From: an uncultured Caulobacter sp.
GTDB taxonomy: Bacteria > Pseudomonadota > Alphaproteobacteria > Caulobacterales > Caulobacteraceae
Reading direction: 5' to 3'
DNA: 33,724 nucleotides
NCBI GenBank assembly: GCA_937991555.1
Contig: CALKHU010000268.1
Location: 1-33,724, forward strand
Shown here piece after piece: positions 1 through 8,822 of the stretch. The position numbers and the translations under genes were made by a program. How positions within the stretch are numbered: the first letter of the stretch is position 1; every line of letters begins with the position of its first letter. Under the pieces are notes generated by a model, which was not told the origin of the DNA, did no database searches, and was given only the letters and a program-made list of their open reading frames with translations.

Positions 1-135
1 GCCGTCGATCGCCGTCCGCTGGAATCGCAGCGCCTCGACATTACCCACCGACGCCGCCAGCCGCCGCTTGCCGGCCCCGATCGCCGGCCGGCGCGCGAAG
101 ATGACGAGGTGACTGAGGTCCGCGGGTGACGACAT
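1..135 (-). CDS. DUF2064 / TIGR04282-like glycosyl- or nucleotidyltransferase, N-terminal part only
   Basis: The reverse strand opens with ATG at 135 and reads 45 codons to the window edge, so only the N-terminus is present. The segment LVIFARRPAIGAGKRRLAAS (residues 10-29) resembles the start of the DUF2064 family (TIGR04282, GT-A-fold, CofC/MobA-like): a hydrophobic strand, then 'FA+xPxxGxxKxRLA', which in relatives forms the nucleotide-binding loop. A Shine-Dalgarno-like AGAAGGGG precedes the ATG. The gene lies 109 nt downstream of the tRNA-Arg gene on the same strand. The substrate is unknown in most relatives. The family assignment rests on one motif only. Confidence 0.6.
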   Translation of the reverse strand, partial: MSSPADLSHLVIFARRPAIGAGKRRLAASVGNVEALRFQRTAIDG

Positions 136-244
136 GCCCCTTCTTCCGCCGCCCCGCCCGCCACGTCCAGACACGCCGCCGCGACTGGCGGTCTGCGGCG
201 GAAAGGAGACCAGAACCGCACAGAGCGCGATCGCCAGGACTGGC

Positions 245-321
245 TGGCGGCCCGGGAGGGACTCGAACCCCCGACCTTCGCTTTAGGAAAGCGCTGCTCT
301 ATCCTGCTGAGCTACCGGGCC
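245..321 (-). tRNA. tRNA-Arg (anticodon CCU)
   Basis: The reverse complement folds into a full cloverleaf of 77 nt. The acceptor stem GGCCCGG pairs with CCGGGCC, followed by discriminator G and an encoded CCA. The D-arm is GCTC/GAGC. The anticodon loop TTCCTAA carries CCT at positions 34-36, and the T-arm GGGGG-TTCGAGT-CCCTC includes one G-U pair. The outermost pair of the anticodon stem is a G-A mismatch. The anticodon CCU reads AGG arginine codons, which are rare in this GC-rich coding style. tRNA-Arg(CCU) is a known integration target for mobile elements, but no integrase or repeated attachment site is visible here. Confidence 0.95.
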
Positions 322-332
322 GCACGGGGGCG

Positions 333-361
333 GTCATAGCGTGTGGGGGCCGGGAGCGGAA
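333..361 (-). promoter_or_regulatory. Putative promoter of the tRNA-Arg gene
   Basis: On the minus strand TTCCGC (356-361) and TATGAC (333-338) are separated by 17 nt. The -10 box ends 11 nt before the tRNA 5' end at 321, which gives a very short leader, as is usual for a tRNA gene. The -35 box is only a partial match to consensus. Confidence 0.4.
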
Positions 362-389
362 CCCCGGCGAGGGCGAGGTCGGGGGATCG

Positions 390-1682
390 ATGCGGTTTCT
401 GAAGCTGCTCTACGTGCAGGTGCTGGTCGCCATCGCGCTCGGCGTGGCCGTGGGCGCCATCTGGCCCGACCTGGGCGCGGCGCTGAAGCCGCTGGCCGAC
501 GCCTTCATCAAGCTGGTCAAGCTGGTCATCGCCCCGGTGATCTTCATCACCGTCGCCGCCGGCATCGCCCGGATGAGCGACCTGAAGAAATTCGGCCGCG
601 TCGGCGGCAAGACGCTGGTCTACTTCGAGGTCGTCTCGACCCTGGCCCTGGTGGTCGGCCTCGCGGTCGGCCTGCTGGTCCGGCCGGGCGCCGGCTTCAA
701 TGTCGATCCCGCGACGCTCGATCCCTCGGTAGGCGCCGCCTACGCCAGGAAGGCCGCCGAGGACGAGGGCATCGTCGCCTGGCTGCTGCACCTGATCCCC
801 GACACCTTCTTCGGCGCCCTGGCCGAGGGCGAATTGCTGCAGGTGCTGGTCGTCGCCATCCTGACCGGCTTCGCCTGCGCGCGGCTGGGCCCGTTCGGCG
901 ACCGGGTCGCCGATGGCCTCGAGGCGGCCGGCAGGGTGTTCTTCTCGATCATCCACATCGTCGTCCGCGCGGCGCCGGTCGGCGCGTTCGGGGCCATGGC
1001 CTTCACCATCGGCAAGTACGGGGTCGAGGCGCTCGGCGACCTCGGCCTGCTGATCCTGACCTTCTACGTCACCAGCCTGCTGTTCGTGATCGTGATCCTG
1101 GGCCTGATCGCCCGCCTGGCCGGCTTCTCGATCTTCCGCTTCATCGCCTACATCCGCGAGGAGCTGCTGATCGTGCTCGGCACCAGCAGCAGCGAGTCGG
1201 TGCTGCCGCAGATCATGGAGAAGCTGCAGCGGCTGGGCGCCTCGCGCACGGTCACCGGCCTGGTCATCCCCACCGGCTACAGCTTCAACCTCGACGGCAC
1301 CAACATCTACATGACGCTGGCGACCCTGTTCCTGGCCCAGGCGACGGGGACGGAGCTGACCTGGGTGCAGATGGCCACCATCCTCGGGGTCGCCATGCTG
1401 ACCTCGAAGGGGGCCAGCGGCGTCACCGGCGCCGGCTTCATCACCCTGGCCGCCACCCTGGCCGTGGCGCCGGAGATCCCTATCGCCGCCCTGGCCCTGA
1501 TCGTCGGCATCGACCGCTTCATGAGCGAGTGCCGGGCGCTGACCAACCTGGTCGGCAACGGCGTGGCGACGCTGGTGGTGGCGCGCTGGGAGGGCGAGCT
1601 CGACCGCGAGACCCTCGACCGGGAGCTGGCGCGGGGACCGTCCGCCGCGACCGCCCCGCCGGTGACCGGCGCCGAGGACTGA
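390..1682 (+). CDS. dctA: C4-dicarboxylate:proton/cation symporter DctA (DAACS family)
   Basis: A 430-residue inner-membrane carrier for succinate, fumarate and malate uptake. It follows E. coli DctA closely over its whole length: 'YFEVVSTLALVVGL', 'RPGAGFNVDPATLD', 'APVGAFGAMAFTIGKYGVE', and 'YIREELLIVLGTSSSES' (re-entrant hairpin 1 with the serine-rich tip). It also has 'PTGYSFNLDGTNIY' (the NLDGT-type substrate/cation motif), 'SKGASGVTGAGFI' (hairpin 2) and 'GIDRFMSECRALTNLVGNG'. The reading frame is open back to 126, but that part runs antisense through the tRNA. The ATG at 390 begins exactly where DctA homology begins and has a GGGGGA ribosome site 3 nt upstream. It is divergent from the tRNA and convergent with the sigma factor gene. 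No DctB/DctD regulators are nearby. Confidence 0.95.
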   Translation: MRFLKLLYVQVLVAIALGVAVGAIWPDLGAALKPLADAFIKLVKLVIAPVIFITVAAGIARMSDLKKFGRVGGKTLVYFEVVSTLALVVGLAVGLLVRPGAGFNVDPATLDPSVGAAYARKAAEDEGIVAWLLHLIPDTFFGALAEGELLQVLVVAILTGFACARLGPFGDRVADGLEAAGRVFFSIIHIVVRAAPVGAFGAMAFTIGKYGVEALGDLGLLILTFYVTSLLFVIVILGLIARLAGFSIFRFIAYIREELLIVLGTSSSESVLPQIMEKLQRLGASRTVTGLVIPTGYSFNLDGTNIYMTLATLFLAQATGTELTWVQMATILGVAMLTSKGASGVTGAGFITLAATLAVAPEIPIAALALIVGIDRFMSECRALTNLVGNGVATLVVARWEGELDRETLDRELARGPSAATAPPVTGAED

Positions 1683-1716
1683 CCAGGGTTACCGGCGGCG
1701 CGGGCGTCAGATCCTG

Positions 1717-2586
1717 TCAGCCGACCAGCCCGGCCGCGACCGGGTCGCCGACCTGCGCCTGGATCCAGCTGCGCATGCGGCCGAGCGCGATGGCCTCGAT
1801 CTGGCGCACGCGCTCCTTGGAGACGCCGATCTCGGCCCCGATGTCCTCCAGCGTGCGCGGCTCGTCGGTCAGGCGGCGCTCGACGACGATCCGCCGCTCC
1901 CGCTCGCTGAGCCGGGACAGCGCCTCCGTCATGAGCGCCCGGCGCCGCTCGCCGTCGATGGCCGCGCCGGCGGCCGCCTCGGGTCCCTCGCCCTCGTCGA
2001 CCAGCAGGCCCTGCCAGTCCTCATCGGCGTCCCCTGACACCGGCGCGTTCAGGGAGCGGTCGCCCGAGGCCATCCGCGCGGCCATGGCCTCGACGTCTTC
2101 GGGATCGAGGCCCATCTCCTCGGCGATGGTCGCCCGGGCTTCCGGCGACAGGCGGCCGTCCAGGTCGCCGAGGCGGGCGCGCAGCCGGCGCAGGTTGAAG
2201 AACAGCGCCTTGCCGGCGGACGTGGTGCCGGTGCGCACGATCGACCAGTTGCGCAGCACGAAGTCCTGCATCGCCGCCCGCACCCACCAGCCGGCGTAGG
2301 TCGAGAAGCGGACGCCCCGCTCGGGGTCGAACCGCTCGGCGGCCTGCATCAGCCCCACCGCGCCCTCCTGGACGAGGTCGGCCATCGGCAGCCCATAGCG
2401 CCGGAATCGGCCGGCCATGGAGACGACCAGCCTCATGTAGGCTCCGGTCAGCTCATGCAGCGCCGCATCGTCGCCGGACTGCCGCCAGCGCCGCGCCAGC
2501 GCCTGCTCGTCGTCGGCCGCGAGCAGCGGCGCACGCATGGCCGTGCGCAGCAGTTTTCTTTCGAGCGGATCGGCGAAACTGGCCAT
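1717..2586 (-). CDS. rpoH: RNA polymerase heat-shock sigma factor, RpoH (sigma-32) family
   Basis: A 289-residue group 3 sigma factor. Region 2 contains 'DLVQEGAVGLMQAAERFDP' (core binding) followed by 'VRFSTYAGWWVRAAMQDFVLRNWS' (-10 melting and recognition). 'GKALFFNLRRLRARL' at residues 125-139 is the RpoH box, the best mark separating RpoH from other sigma factors. Region 4 carries 'LSERERRIVVERRL' and the helix-turn-helix 'TLEDIGAEIGVSKERVRQIE'. It should direct RNA polymerase to heat-shock or stress promoters. The sequence departs from the usual single alphaproteobacterial RpoH, so it could be a second paralogue (RpoH2-like). The ATG at 2586 has a GGAGGAG site, but that site is fully paired in a hairpin (see 2587-2624). 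It lies downstream of, and codirectional with, the monooxygenase gene. Confidence 0.88.
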   Translation of the reverse strand: MASFADPLERKLLRTAMRAPLLAADDEQALARRWRQSGDDAALHELTGAYMRLVVSMAGRFRRYGLPMADLVQEGAVGLMQAAERFDPERGVRFSTYAGWWVRAAMQDFVLRNWSIVRTGTTSAGKALFFNLRRLRARLGDLDGRLSPEARATIAEEMGLDPEDVEAMAARMASGDRSLNAPVSGDADEDWQGLLVDEGEGPEAAAGAAIDGERRRALMTEALSRLSERERRIVVERRLTDEPRTLEDIGAEIGVSKERVRQIEAIALGRMRSWIQAQVGDPVAAGLVG

Positions 2587-2624
2587 CTTGTCTCCTCCAC
2601 CGGCTTACGGCGGAGGCGGACAAG
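2587..2624 (-). promoter_or_regulatory. Hairpin sequestering the rpoH ribosome-binding site (candidate RNA thermometer or coupling element)
   Basis: In the transcript of the minus strand, CUUGUC (5' arm, 2619-2624) pairs with GACAAG (2587-2592). Inside that, CCUCCGCCG pairs with CGGUGGAGG (nine pairs, one G-U), closed by a UAAGC loop; a small CG/A internal loop separates the two helices. The 3' arm contains the GGAGG Shine-Dalgarno of rpoH, and the base of the stem directly abuts the AUG at 2586. The 5' arm begins 10 nt after the stop codon of the upstream monooxygenase, so a terminating ribosome could also open it. There is no U-run, so it is not a terminator. Confidence 0.6.
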
Positions 2625-2634
2625 CGGATCAGCG

Positions 2635-4455
<1,821 letters not shown>

Positions 4456-4494
4456 GGGCGGGTCTCCGGACGGATTTCTGACGAGCGTGACGGT

Positions 4495-4514
4495 TTGACC
4501 CAGCGGCAGGTCAA
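4495..4514. promoter_or_regulatory. Operator-like inverted repeat upstream of the monooxygenase
   Basis: TTGACC and GGTCAA form a perfect 6-bp inverted repeat around an 8-nt spacer. It sits between the predicted transcription start (about 4531, minus strand) and the start codon at 4455, where a bound repressor would block elongation. The half-site resembles those of TetR- or GntR-type regulators, but no regulator gene is adjacent. Confidence 0.5.
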
Positions 4515-4537
4515 GTCATCGCCGTCCGAGTCGGGAA

Positions 4538-4566
4538 ACTATAGGCAAACACCCGTTTGAATCCAA
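4538..4566 (-). promoter_or_regulatory. Sigma-70-type promoter of the monooxygenase gene
   Basis: On the minus strand TTGGAT (4561-4566) and TATAGT (4538-4543) are separated by exactly 17 nt. Both boxes are good matches in an otherwise very GC-rich background. It would give a leader of about 75 nt containing the palindrome at 4495-4514. Confidence 0.55.
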
Positions 4567-4661
4567 ACCCGGTCTTCGAAAAGCCGCCCGGACAGCCTAG
4601 CGCGAAGGCGCGGGACACATTCCCGCACGATGAAAGCCGGCGCCCGGTTTTGACCGCTGCG

Positions 4662-5624
4662 TCAGTCCCGCAGGGTCAGCCCCGCCGCTCCCAGCAAGGC
4701 CGCGTGTCTGTGCAGGATGACGGCGGTGGCGATCGGCCGGACATAGTCCTCGAACCGGCCCTTGGCCTGGAAACGCTCGCGGAAGGCGCTCGTCCTGAGC
4801 TGTTGGACGATGCGGGGCGGGATGCCGCCGCCGAGGTAGACGCCGCCCGCCGCGCCGAAGGCCATCGCGAAGTCGCCCGCGGCCGCGCCATAGATGGCGC
4901 AGAACCGGTCGAGGGTCTCGACGCACAGTGGATCGGACCGGTCGACCGCCCGCGCGACGATCTCCTCCGGTTCAAGGGGCTCGACATCCTGGCCGCGCGA
5001 CCGCGCGAGCGCCCAGCGCAGGTTCACGAAGCCCGGCCCTGACAGGATGCGTTCGAGCGACACGCGCCCGAACCGCTCCGTGAGCGCCCTCAGCACGCCG
5101 ATATCGACGTCGTCCGCCGGGGCGAAGGCGATGTGGCCGCCCTCCGACACAATGACCGCCTCCCCCGCGCCGTCGCGCGCCACGCCGCCGACGCCGAGGC
5201 CCGTGCCGGCTCCGACAATGACCGCCGTCCTGCTGGGGTCGGGGCGCGCCGTCCCGATCAGCCCTAGGTCTTCATCCGCGAGCCAACGGAGTGACAGCGC
5301 CAGAGCGGTGTAGTCGTTGATCAGCCGCGCGCGCCGGAAACCGATGGCGGCAAGACCCGCCTCGGACATGTCCCATTCGCCGTTGGTCAGGTCGGCCCGG
5401 CCGTCGACGACGGGCCCGGCGACGGCGATCACCGCCTCGGCCGGACGTGCGCCGGACCAGCCGGCGAGATAGCTGTCGATCGCATGCTCGAGGCTGGAGA
5501 CCCCTTCCCGCCCGAACCCGCGCGGGTCGTGGAGGCGCGGACGGCCGTCGACCGACTCGGCCACGGCGAACCGGGCGTTGGTCCCACCGATGTCGCCGAC
5601 GAGCCTGAGAACCTTCGCCGTCAC
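4662..5624 (-). CDS. glk: Glucokinase (Glk, PF02685 family)
   Basis: About 320 residues; a cytoplasmic enzyme phosphorylating glucose with ATP to glucose 6-phosphate, feeding the Entner-Doudoroff route. Visible marks: the phosphate-1 motif GDIGGTNARF near residues 10-19; 'AVAGPV' and 'TNGEWDMSEAGL' (glucose site); 'INDYTALALSL' (catalytic Asp); 'VGAGTGLGVGGV' (phosphate-2); 'SEGGHIAFAP'; and 'YLGGGIPPRI' near the C-terminus. The frame is open to 5696, but an upstream start would overlap the lipoprotein gene and add an arginine-rich tail. The GTG at 5624, 7 nt after the lipoprotein stop, starts where family homology begins. The ribosome site is weak, so the start is probable rather than certain. 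It belongs to the bacterial Glk family, not ROK. Confidence 0.9.
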   Translation of the reverse strand: MTAKVLRLVGDIGGTNARFAVAESVDGRPRLHDPRGFGREGVSSLEHAIDSYLAGWSGARPAEAVIAVAGPVVDGRADLTNGEWDMSEAGLAAIGFRRARLINDYTALALSLRWLADEDLGLIGTARPDPSRTAVIVGAGTGLGVGGVARDGAGEAVIVSEGGHIAFAPADDVDIGVLRALTERFGRVSLERILSGPGFVNLRWALARSRGQDVEPLEPEEIVARAVDRSDPLCVETLDRFCAIYGAAAGDFAMAFGAAGGVYLGGGIPPRIVQQLRTSAFRERFQAKGRFEDYVRPIATAVILHRHAALLGAAGLTLRD

Positions 5625-5631
5625 GCCGCCG

Positions 5632-5850
5632 TCAGTCGCTCGTCGGCGCGGTCGGACCCGCTCCCTTGAACTCACAGGCGTAGTTCGCCGCGTCATGGGG
5701 ACTATTGGCGCCGGCTATCGGCTTGAACTCGCCGCCGCGGGCCCTGCATTCGGCGGCCAGCCGGTCGTACTCGCTCTGGCCCGCATCGGTTCCGGCGCTT
5801 GCGCAACCAGCCAGGGCGAGCACGCTCACGAAAAGAACAGTCGCACGCAT
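5632..5850 (-). CDS. Small lipoprotein, 72 residues
   Basis: The protein begins with a classical lipoprotein signal, MRATVLFVSVLALAGCASAG, with lipobox LAGC. The mature part after the cysteine is about 57 residues: charged, with 'YDRLAAECRARGGEFKP' and a second cysteine pair candidate near 'ANYACEF'. It would be exported, lipidated by Lgt and anchored in a membrane. GGAGTGACGGG precedes the ATG at 5850 as a ribosome site. An in-frame start ten codons earlier would spoil the signal peptide. The arrangement CxxxGG-E...Y-x-C is common in small outer-membrane-associated proteins of this group. The function is unknown. It lies between selO and glk on the same strand. Confidence 0.75.
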   Translation of the reverse strand: MRATVLFVSVLALAGCASAGTDAGQSEYDRLAAECRARGGEFKPIAGANSPHDAANYACEFKGAGPTAPTSD

Positions 5851-5948
5851 CCCGTCACTCCAGTTGGTCCCTCGGTGCAATCTACCGCCAATCCATACAG
5901 CAGGTCCAACCCGCAGCGGCGGACCGACGTTCCGGTTGCCTTACAGAC

Positions 5949-7364
5949 TCAGACAAGCGCCCAGGCTTCGCGGGCGCGCTCTAGTCGCGCGAGCTTGGCC
6001 TCGAACAGGGCCCAGTCATCCCGCTCGGAGATAGGGGCCCAGATGGCCTCGACCTCGTCGATCAGCAGTTCCTCGGGGTCGGTCGCCCGGAACATGGGGT
6101 CGGTGAGCCGCTCGGGGCGCTCGGGCTCAAAATCCGCCAGAAGGCGACGGAAGTCCGCGAAGCCGTCGCCGGCATAGAGGTCGCCGCGCATGCCGGCGAG
6201 GGCGCGCGCCTCGTCCCCGCAGAACCAGTCGAAGAAGAACGGCTCCCAGCGCAGGCGGTCGCCGCCCGCCTGCAGGGCCCGGAAGGCCGCGTTGACAAGC
6301 TCCACATCCTCGTCGGCGCCGCGGCTCTTCACGCCCAGCCGTCCGATCATCGCCGCGCGAAGGGCGTCCCGGTACGCCGGGGTAAAGCCGTTGAGCGCCT
6401 CCACCAGCGGATCGGACGCGGACACGAGGGTCAGGCACCCCGCCAGTTGCTGCAGGTTCCAGAACGCCGCTTCCGGCTGGCGGCCGAAGCTGTAGAGGCC
6501 GGTCTCGTCGAAGTAGGCTGCGGTGAAGTTCGGGTCGTTGCGCGGCAGGAACCGCCATGGCCCGTAGTCGAAGCTCTCACCGGTCACGACCATGTTGTCG
6601 GTATTGAGCACGCCGTGGACGAAGCCGGCGGACATCCAGCGGGCGACCAGCCTGGCCGTCCGGCGCACGACCTCGCCGAGAAGCGCCGCGGCGCGGTCCG
6701 GCTCGTCGGCCAGGTGAGGGAAGTAGGCTTCCACGCAGTGGTCGACCAGCTTGCCGATGTTGTCGGCTCGATCGAAGTAGGCCTGCCGCTGGAACGTCCC
6801 GAAGCGGATGTGGCTGTGCGACAGCCGCACCAGTACGGACGACCGGGTCGGGCTGGGCTCGTCGCCGCGCTCCAGCGCCTCGCCGGTCTCGATCAGCGAG
6901 AAGGCGCGACTGGTCGGCACGCCGAGGGCCTCGAGCATGGTCGCGGCCAGCACCTCGCGCACGCCGCCCTTCAGTGTCAGCCGGCCGTCGCCGCGCCTGG
7001 ACCAGGGTGTCTGGCCGGACCCCTTGGTGGCCAGGTCCAGCAGCCGGTCAGAACCCGCCTCGCGCAACTGGGCGAACAGGAAGCCGCGCCCGTCGCCGAG
7101 ATCGGGGTTGTAGGTCCGGAACTGGTGGCCGTGATAGCGCATCGCCAGCGGCTCCGGCTGGTTGCCCGGCAACGGCGCGAAGCGACCGAAATGGGCGATC
7201 CATTCCTCGTCGGTCAGCGCTTCCAGCCCGACCGTCGCCGCCGCGCGGTCGTTCCGGCGGCGCAGGATCGTGCGGGGGAAGTCGGCCGCCGCGACGGGAT
7301 CGGCAAAGTCCGCCCCCATATGCATGAAGCGGGGATCGGGTCGGTAGGCGGCGGAGACGGGCAT
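5949..7364 (-). CDS. selO: Protein adenylyltransferase SelO (YdiU/UPF0061 family)
   Basis: A 471-residue pseudokinase-fold enzyme that transfers AMP from ATP to Ser, Thr or Tyr of target proteins, linked in other bacteria to oxidative stress. Conserved marks: 'RYHGHQFRTYNPDLGDGRG' (residues 76-94), 'LATKGSGQTPWSRRGDGRLT' (111-130, nucleotide loop), and 'LGVPTSRAFSLIETG' (147-161). The active site is 'HGVLNTDNM' (250-258; Asn254, Asp256) and 'DYGPW' (266-270), followed by 'FLPRNDPNFTAAYFDETGLYSFGRQP'. Length matches E. coli SelO (about 478). The C-terminus lacks the Sec/Cys tail seen in some homologues. It is divergent from nhaA across 82 bp. In E. coli-like SelO proteins inverted ATP binding is the rule, so kinase function is not expected. 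Confidence 0.92.
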   Translation of the reverse strand: MPVSAAYRPDPRFMHMGADFADPVAAADFPRTILRRRNDRAAATVGLEALTDEEWIAHFGRFAPLPGNQPEPLAMRYHGHQFRTYNPDLGDGRGFLFAQLREAGSDRLLDLATKGSGQTPWSRRGDGRLTLKGGVREVLAATMLEALGVPTSRAFSLIETGEALERGDEPSPTRSSVLVRLSHSHIRFGTFQRQAYFDRADNIGKLVDHCVEAYFPHLADEPDRAAALLGEVVRRTARLVARWMSAGFVHGVLNTDNMVVTGESFDYGPWRFLPRNDPNFTAAYFDETGLYSFGRQPEAAFWNLQQLAGCLTLVSASDPLVEALNGFTPAYRDALRAAMIGRLGVKSRGADEDVELVNAAFRALQAGGDRLRWEPFFFDWFCGDEARALAGMRGDLYAGDGFADFRRLLADFEPERPERLTDPMFRATDPEELLIDEVEAIWAPISERDDWALFEAKLARLERAREAWALV

Positions 7365-7418
7365 GATCCGACATCAACGCGCCGAAACCGTTCCAGGCAA
7401 CCCGGTTTTGGTTGGGCG

Positions 7419-7431
7419 CACGCACTGCGTG
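7419..7431. promoter_or_regulatory. Short palindrome in the selO-nhaA divergent promoter region
   Basis: CACGCA and TGCGTG form a perfect 6-bp inverted repeat around one central C, 16-28 bp before the nhaA start and immediately upstream of a -10-like TAGCT stretch. It could be an operator for either divergent gene. An NhaR-type regulator is not encoded nearby. Confidence 0.3.
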
Positions 7432-7446
7432 TGCTAGCTGCCCCCT

Positions 7447-8622
7447 ATGTCCCGCAAGCTCACCCTCGACTTCCTGAAGACGGAGGCCGCCTCGGGCCTC
7501 GTTCTGGCGGCCGCTGCGGTCATCGCGATCGTGCTCGCGAACTCCCCGTGGCGTGAGGCCTATTTCGCCTTCGTGAAGGCGCCCTTCACGATCCAGATCG
7601 GCGCCTTCGAGGAGACGCGCACGGTCCTCAAGTGGACGAAGGACGGCCTGATGGCCGTGTTCTTCTTCGTCGTCGGTCTCGAGATCAAGCACGAGATCCT
7701 GCGCGGGGAGCTGTCGAATCCCCGCAAGCTGGCGCTGCCGGTCCTGGCCGCTCTGGGCGGCATGGTCGTGCCCGCGCTGGTCTTCCTGGCGTTCAACCTC
7801 GGCGAGGGCGGGCGTCCGAACGGCTGGCCAATCCCGACCGCCACTGACATCGCCTTCGCGCTGGCCGCGCTGGCCATTGCAGCGCCGAAGTTGCCGCCGT
7901 CACTGCGGGTGTTCCTGCTGACCCTGGCGATTGCGGACGACCTCGGCGCGGTGGTGCTGATCGCCCTGCTGTTCACGGCGGACGTGGAGCCGGCCGCCTT
8001 GCTCGGCGCCGTGGTCGGCCTCGCCGCCATGGTCTGGATCGCCCGCCTGAAGCAGCTTCCGGCGCTTCTGTTCGCGGCGGTCTTTCTGATGGTCTGGGCC
8101 TTCACCCTGATGTCCGGCGTCAACACCTCTCTCGCCGGGGTCGCGGCGGCCTTGACCGTGCCGATCGGATCCCCGCGCGGCGAGGGCGAGGGCCGCCTCA
8201 AGCACTATATGGAGGCCCTGCACCCTTGGGTCGCCTGGGGCGTGCTGCCCTTCTTCGCGTTCGTCGCCGCCGGCGTGTCCTTCGACGCCTTCCCGGCCGA
8301 GGGTCTCCTCGCGCCCTTCCCGGTCGGCATCGCCCTGGGACTGCTGGTCGGCAAGCCGGTGGGGGTCTTCGGCGCGGCCTTGCTGGCCGCATCGCTCAAG
8401 CTGGGACAACGGCCGACCGGGTCGACCTGGCTTGAGCTGCTGGGCGTCTCGATGCTCTGCGGCGTCGGATTCACGATGAGCCTGTTCATCGGCGGCCTCG
8501 CGTTCCACGACGGCGCCGCAGCGTCAGAGGTGCAACTGGGCGTCATCGCCGGCTCGGTGTTGTCCGTCCTGATGGGCGTTCTGACGCTTCGTCTGGCCGC
8601 GGCCCGGCGCCACAGTCAATAG
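7447..8622 (+). CDS. nhaA: Na+/H+ antiporter NhaA
   Basis: A 391-residue inner-membrane antiporter (E. coli 388) exchanging intracellular Na+ for external H+ for sodium and alkaline-pH tolerance. Diagnostic segments: 'EAASGLVLAAAAVIAIVLANSPW' (TM1), 'DGLMAVFFFVVGLEIKHE' (TM2), and 'PTATDIAFALA' with Asp134. 'LAIADDLGAVV' holds the paired Asp164 and Asp165, equivalent to the Na+-binding D163/D164. 'GFTMSLFIGGLAF' (TM11) is followed by a last helix ending in arginine-rich residues. The ATG at 7447 starts at the usual N-terminus; only a weak purine-poor leader precedes it, so translation may be inefficient or nearly leaderless. It is divergent from selO. Confidence 0.95.
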   Translation: MSRKLTLDFLKTEAASGLVLAAAAVIAIVLANSPWREAYFAFVKAPFTIQIGAFEETRTVLKWTKDGLMAVFFFVVGLEIKHEILRGELSNPRKLALPVLAALGGMVVPALVFLAFNLGEGGRPNGWPIPTATDIAFALAALAIAAPKLPPSLRVFLLTLAIADDLGAVVLIALLFTADVEPAALLGAVVGLAAMVWIARLKQLPALLFAAVFLMVWAFTLMSGVNTSLAGVAAALTVPIGSPRGEGEGRLKHYMEALHPWVAWGVLPFFAFVAAGVSFDAFPAEGLLAPFPVGIALGLLVGKPVGVFGAALLAASLKLGQRPTGSTWLELLGVSMLCGVGFTMSLFIGGLAFHDGAAASEVQLGVIAGSVLSVLMGVLTLRLAAARRHSQ

Positions 8623-8728
8623 ACCCGCGTTTTTTGACGCTCGTGCTGTCACATGGGCGCCACGAAACGGGCGTTTCCGTTATGCTGCAAGGCCTTGACG
8701 GTTGCGCATGTTTCGCGGCTCACCTTAG

Positions 8729-8780
8729 GTGATCGGTGTGCACATAGGGAGCTGAACGCTCCCGCCGTCTGCACGATCAC
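8729..8780 (+). promoter_or_regulatory. Nested stem-loop in the leader of the TonB-dependent receptor gene
   Basis: Three helices stack in one 52-nt hairpin. GTGATC (8729-8734) pairs with GATCAC (8775-8780). After a 3-nt bulge, GTGCA (8738-8742) pairs with TGCAC (8770-8774). Past an internal loop, GGGAGC (8747-8752) pairs with GCTCCC (8758-8763) around a TGAAC loop. All 17 pairs are Watson-Crick. It ends 42 nt before the ATG and leaves the ribosome site free. It does not match the cobalamin riboswitch boxes I know. It could be a cis-regulatory RNA or a protein-binding DNA palindrome. Confidence 0.5.
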
Positions 8781-8822
8781 TCTGCGCGGGCTCCCCACCG
8801 GCGCATCATAACGGGACAGGAA

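Noticed and set aside
245..330. tRNA-Arg(CCU) as an integration site
   Set aside because: No integrase, repeated 3' tRNA fragment or change in gene character is visible nearby.
126..389. N-terminal extension of the dctA reading frame
   Set aside because: It runs antisense through the tRNA-Arg gene, has no ribosome site and is arginine-rich without DctA homology.
4610..4660. Terminator after glucokinase
   Set aside because: A 6-bp GCGGGA/TCCCGC hairpin is present but without a U-run in either direction.
8634..8639. TTGACG as -35 box of the TonB receptor, and another at 8695-8700
   Set aside because: Neither has an acceptable -10 box at 16-18 nt, so no promoter is called.
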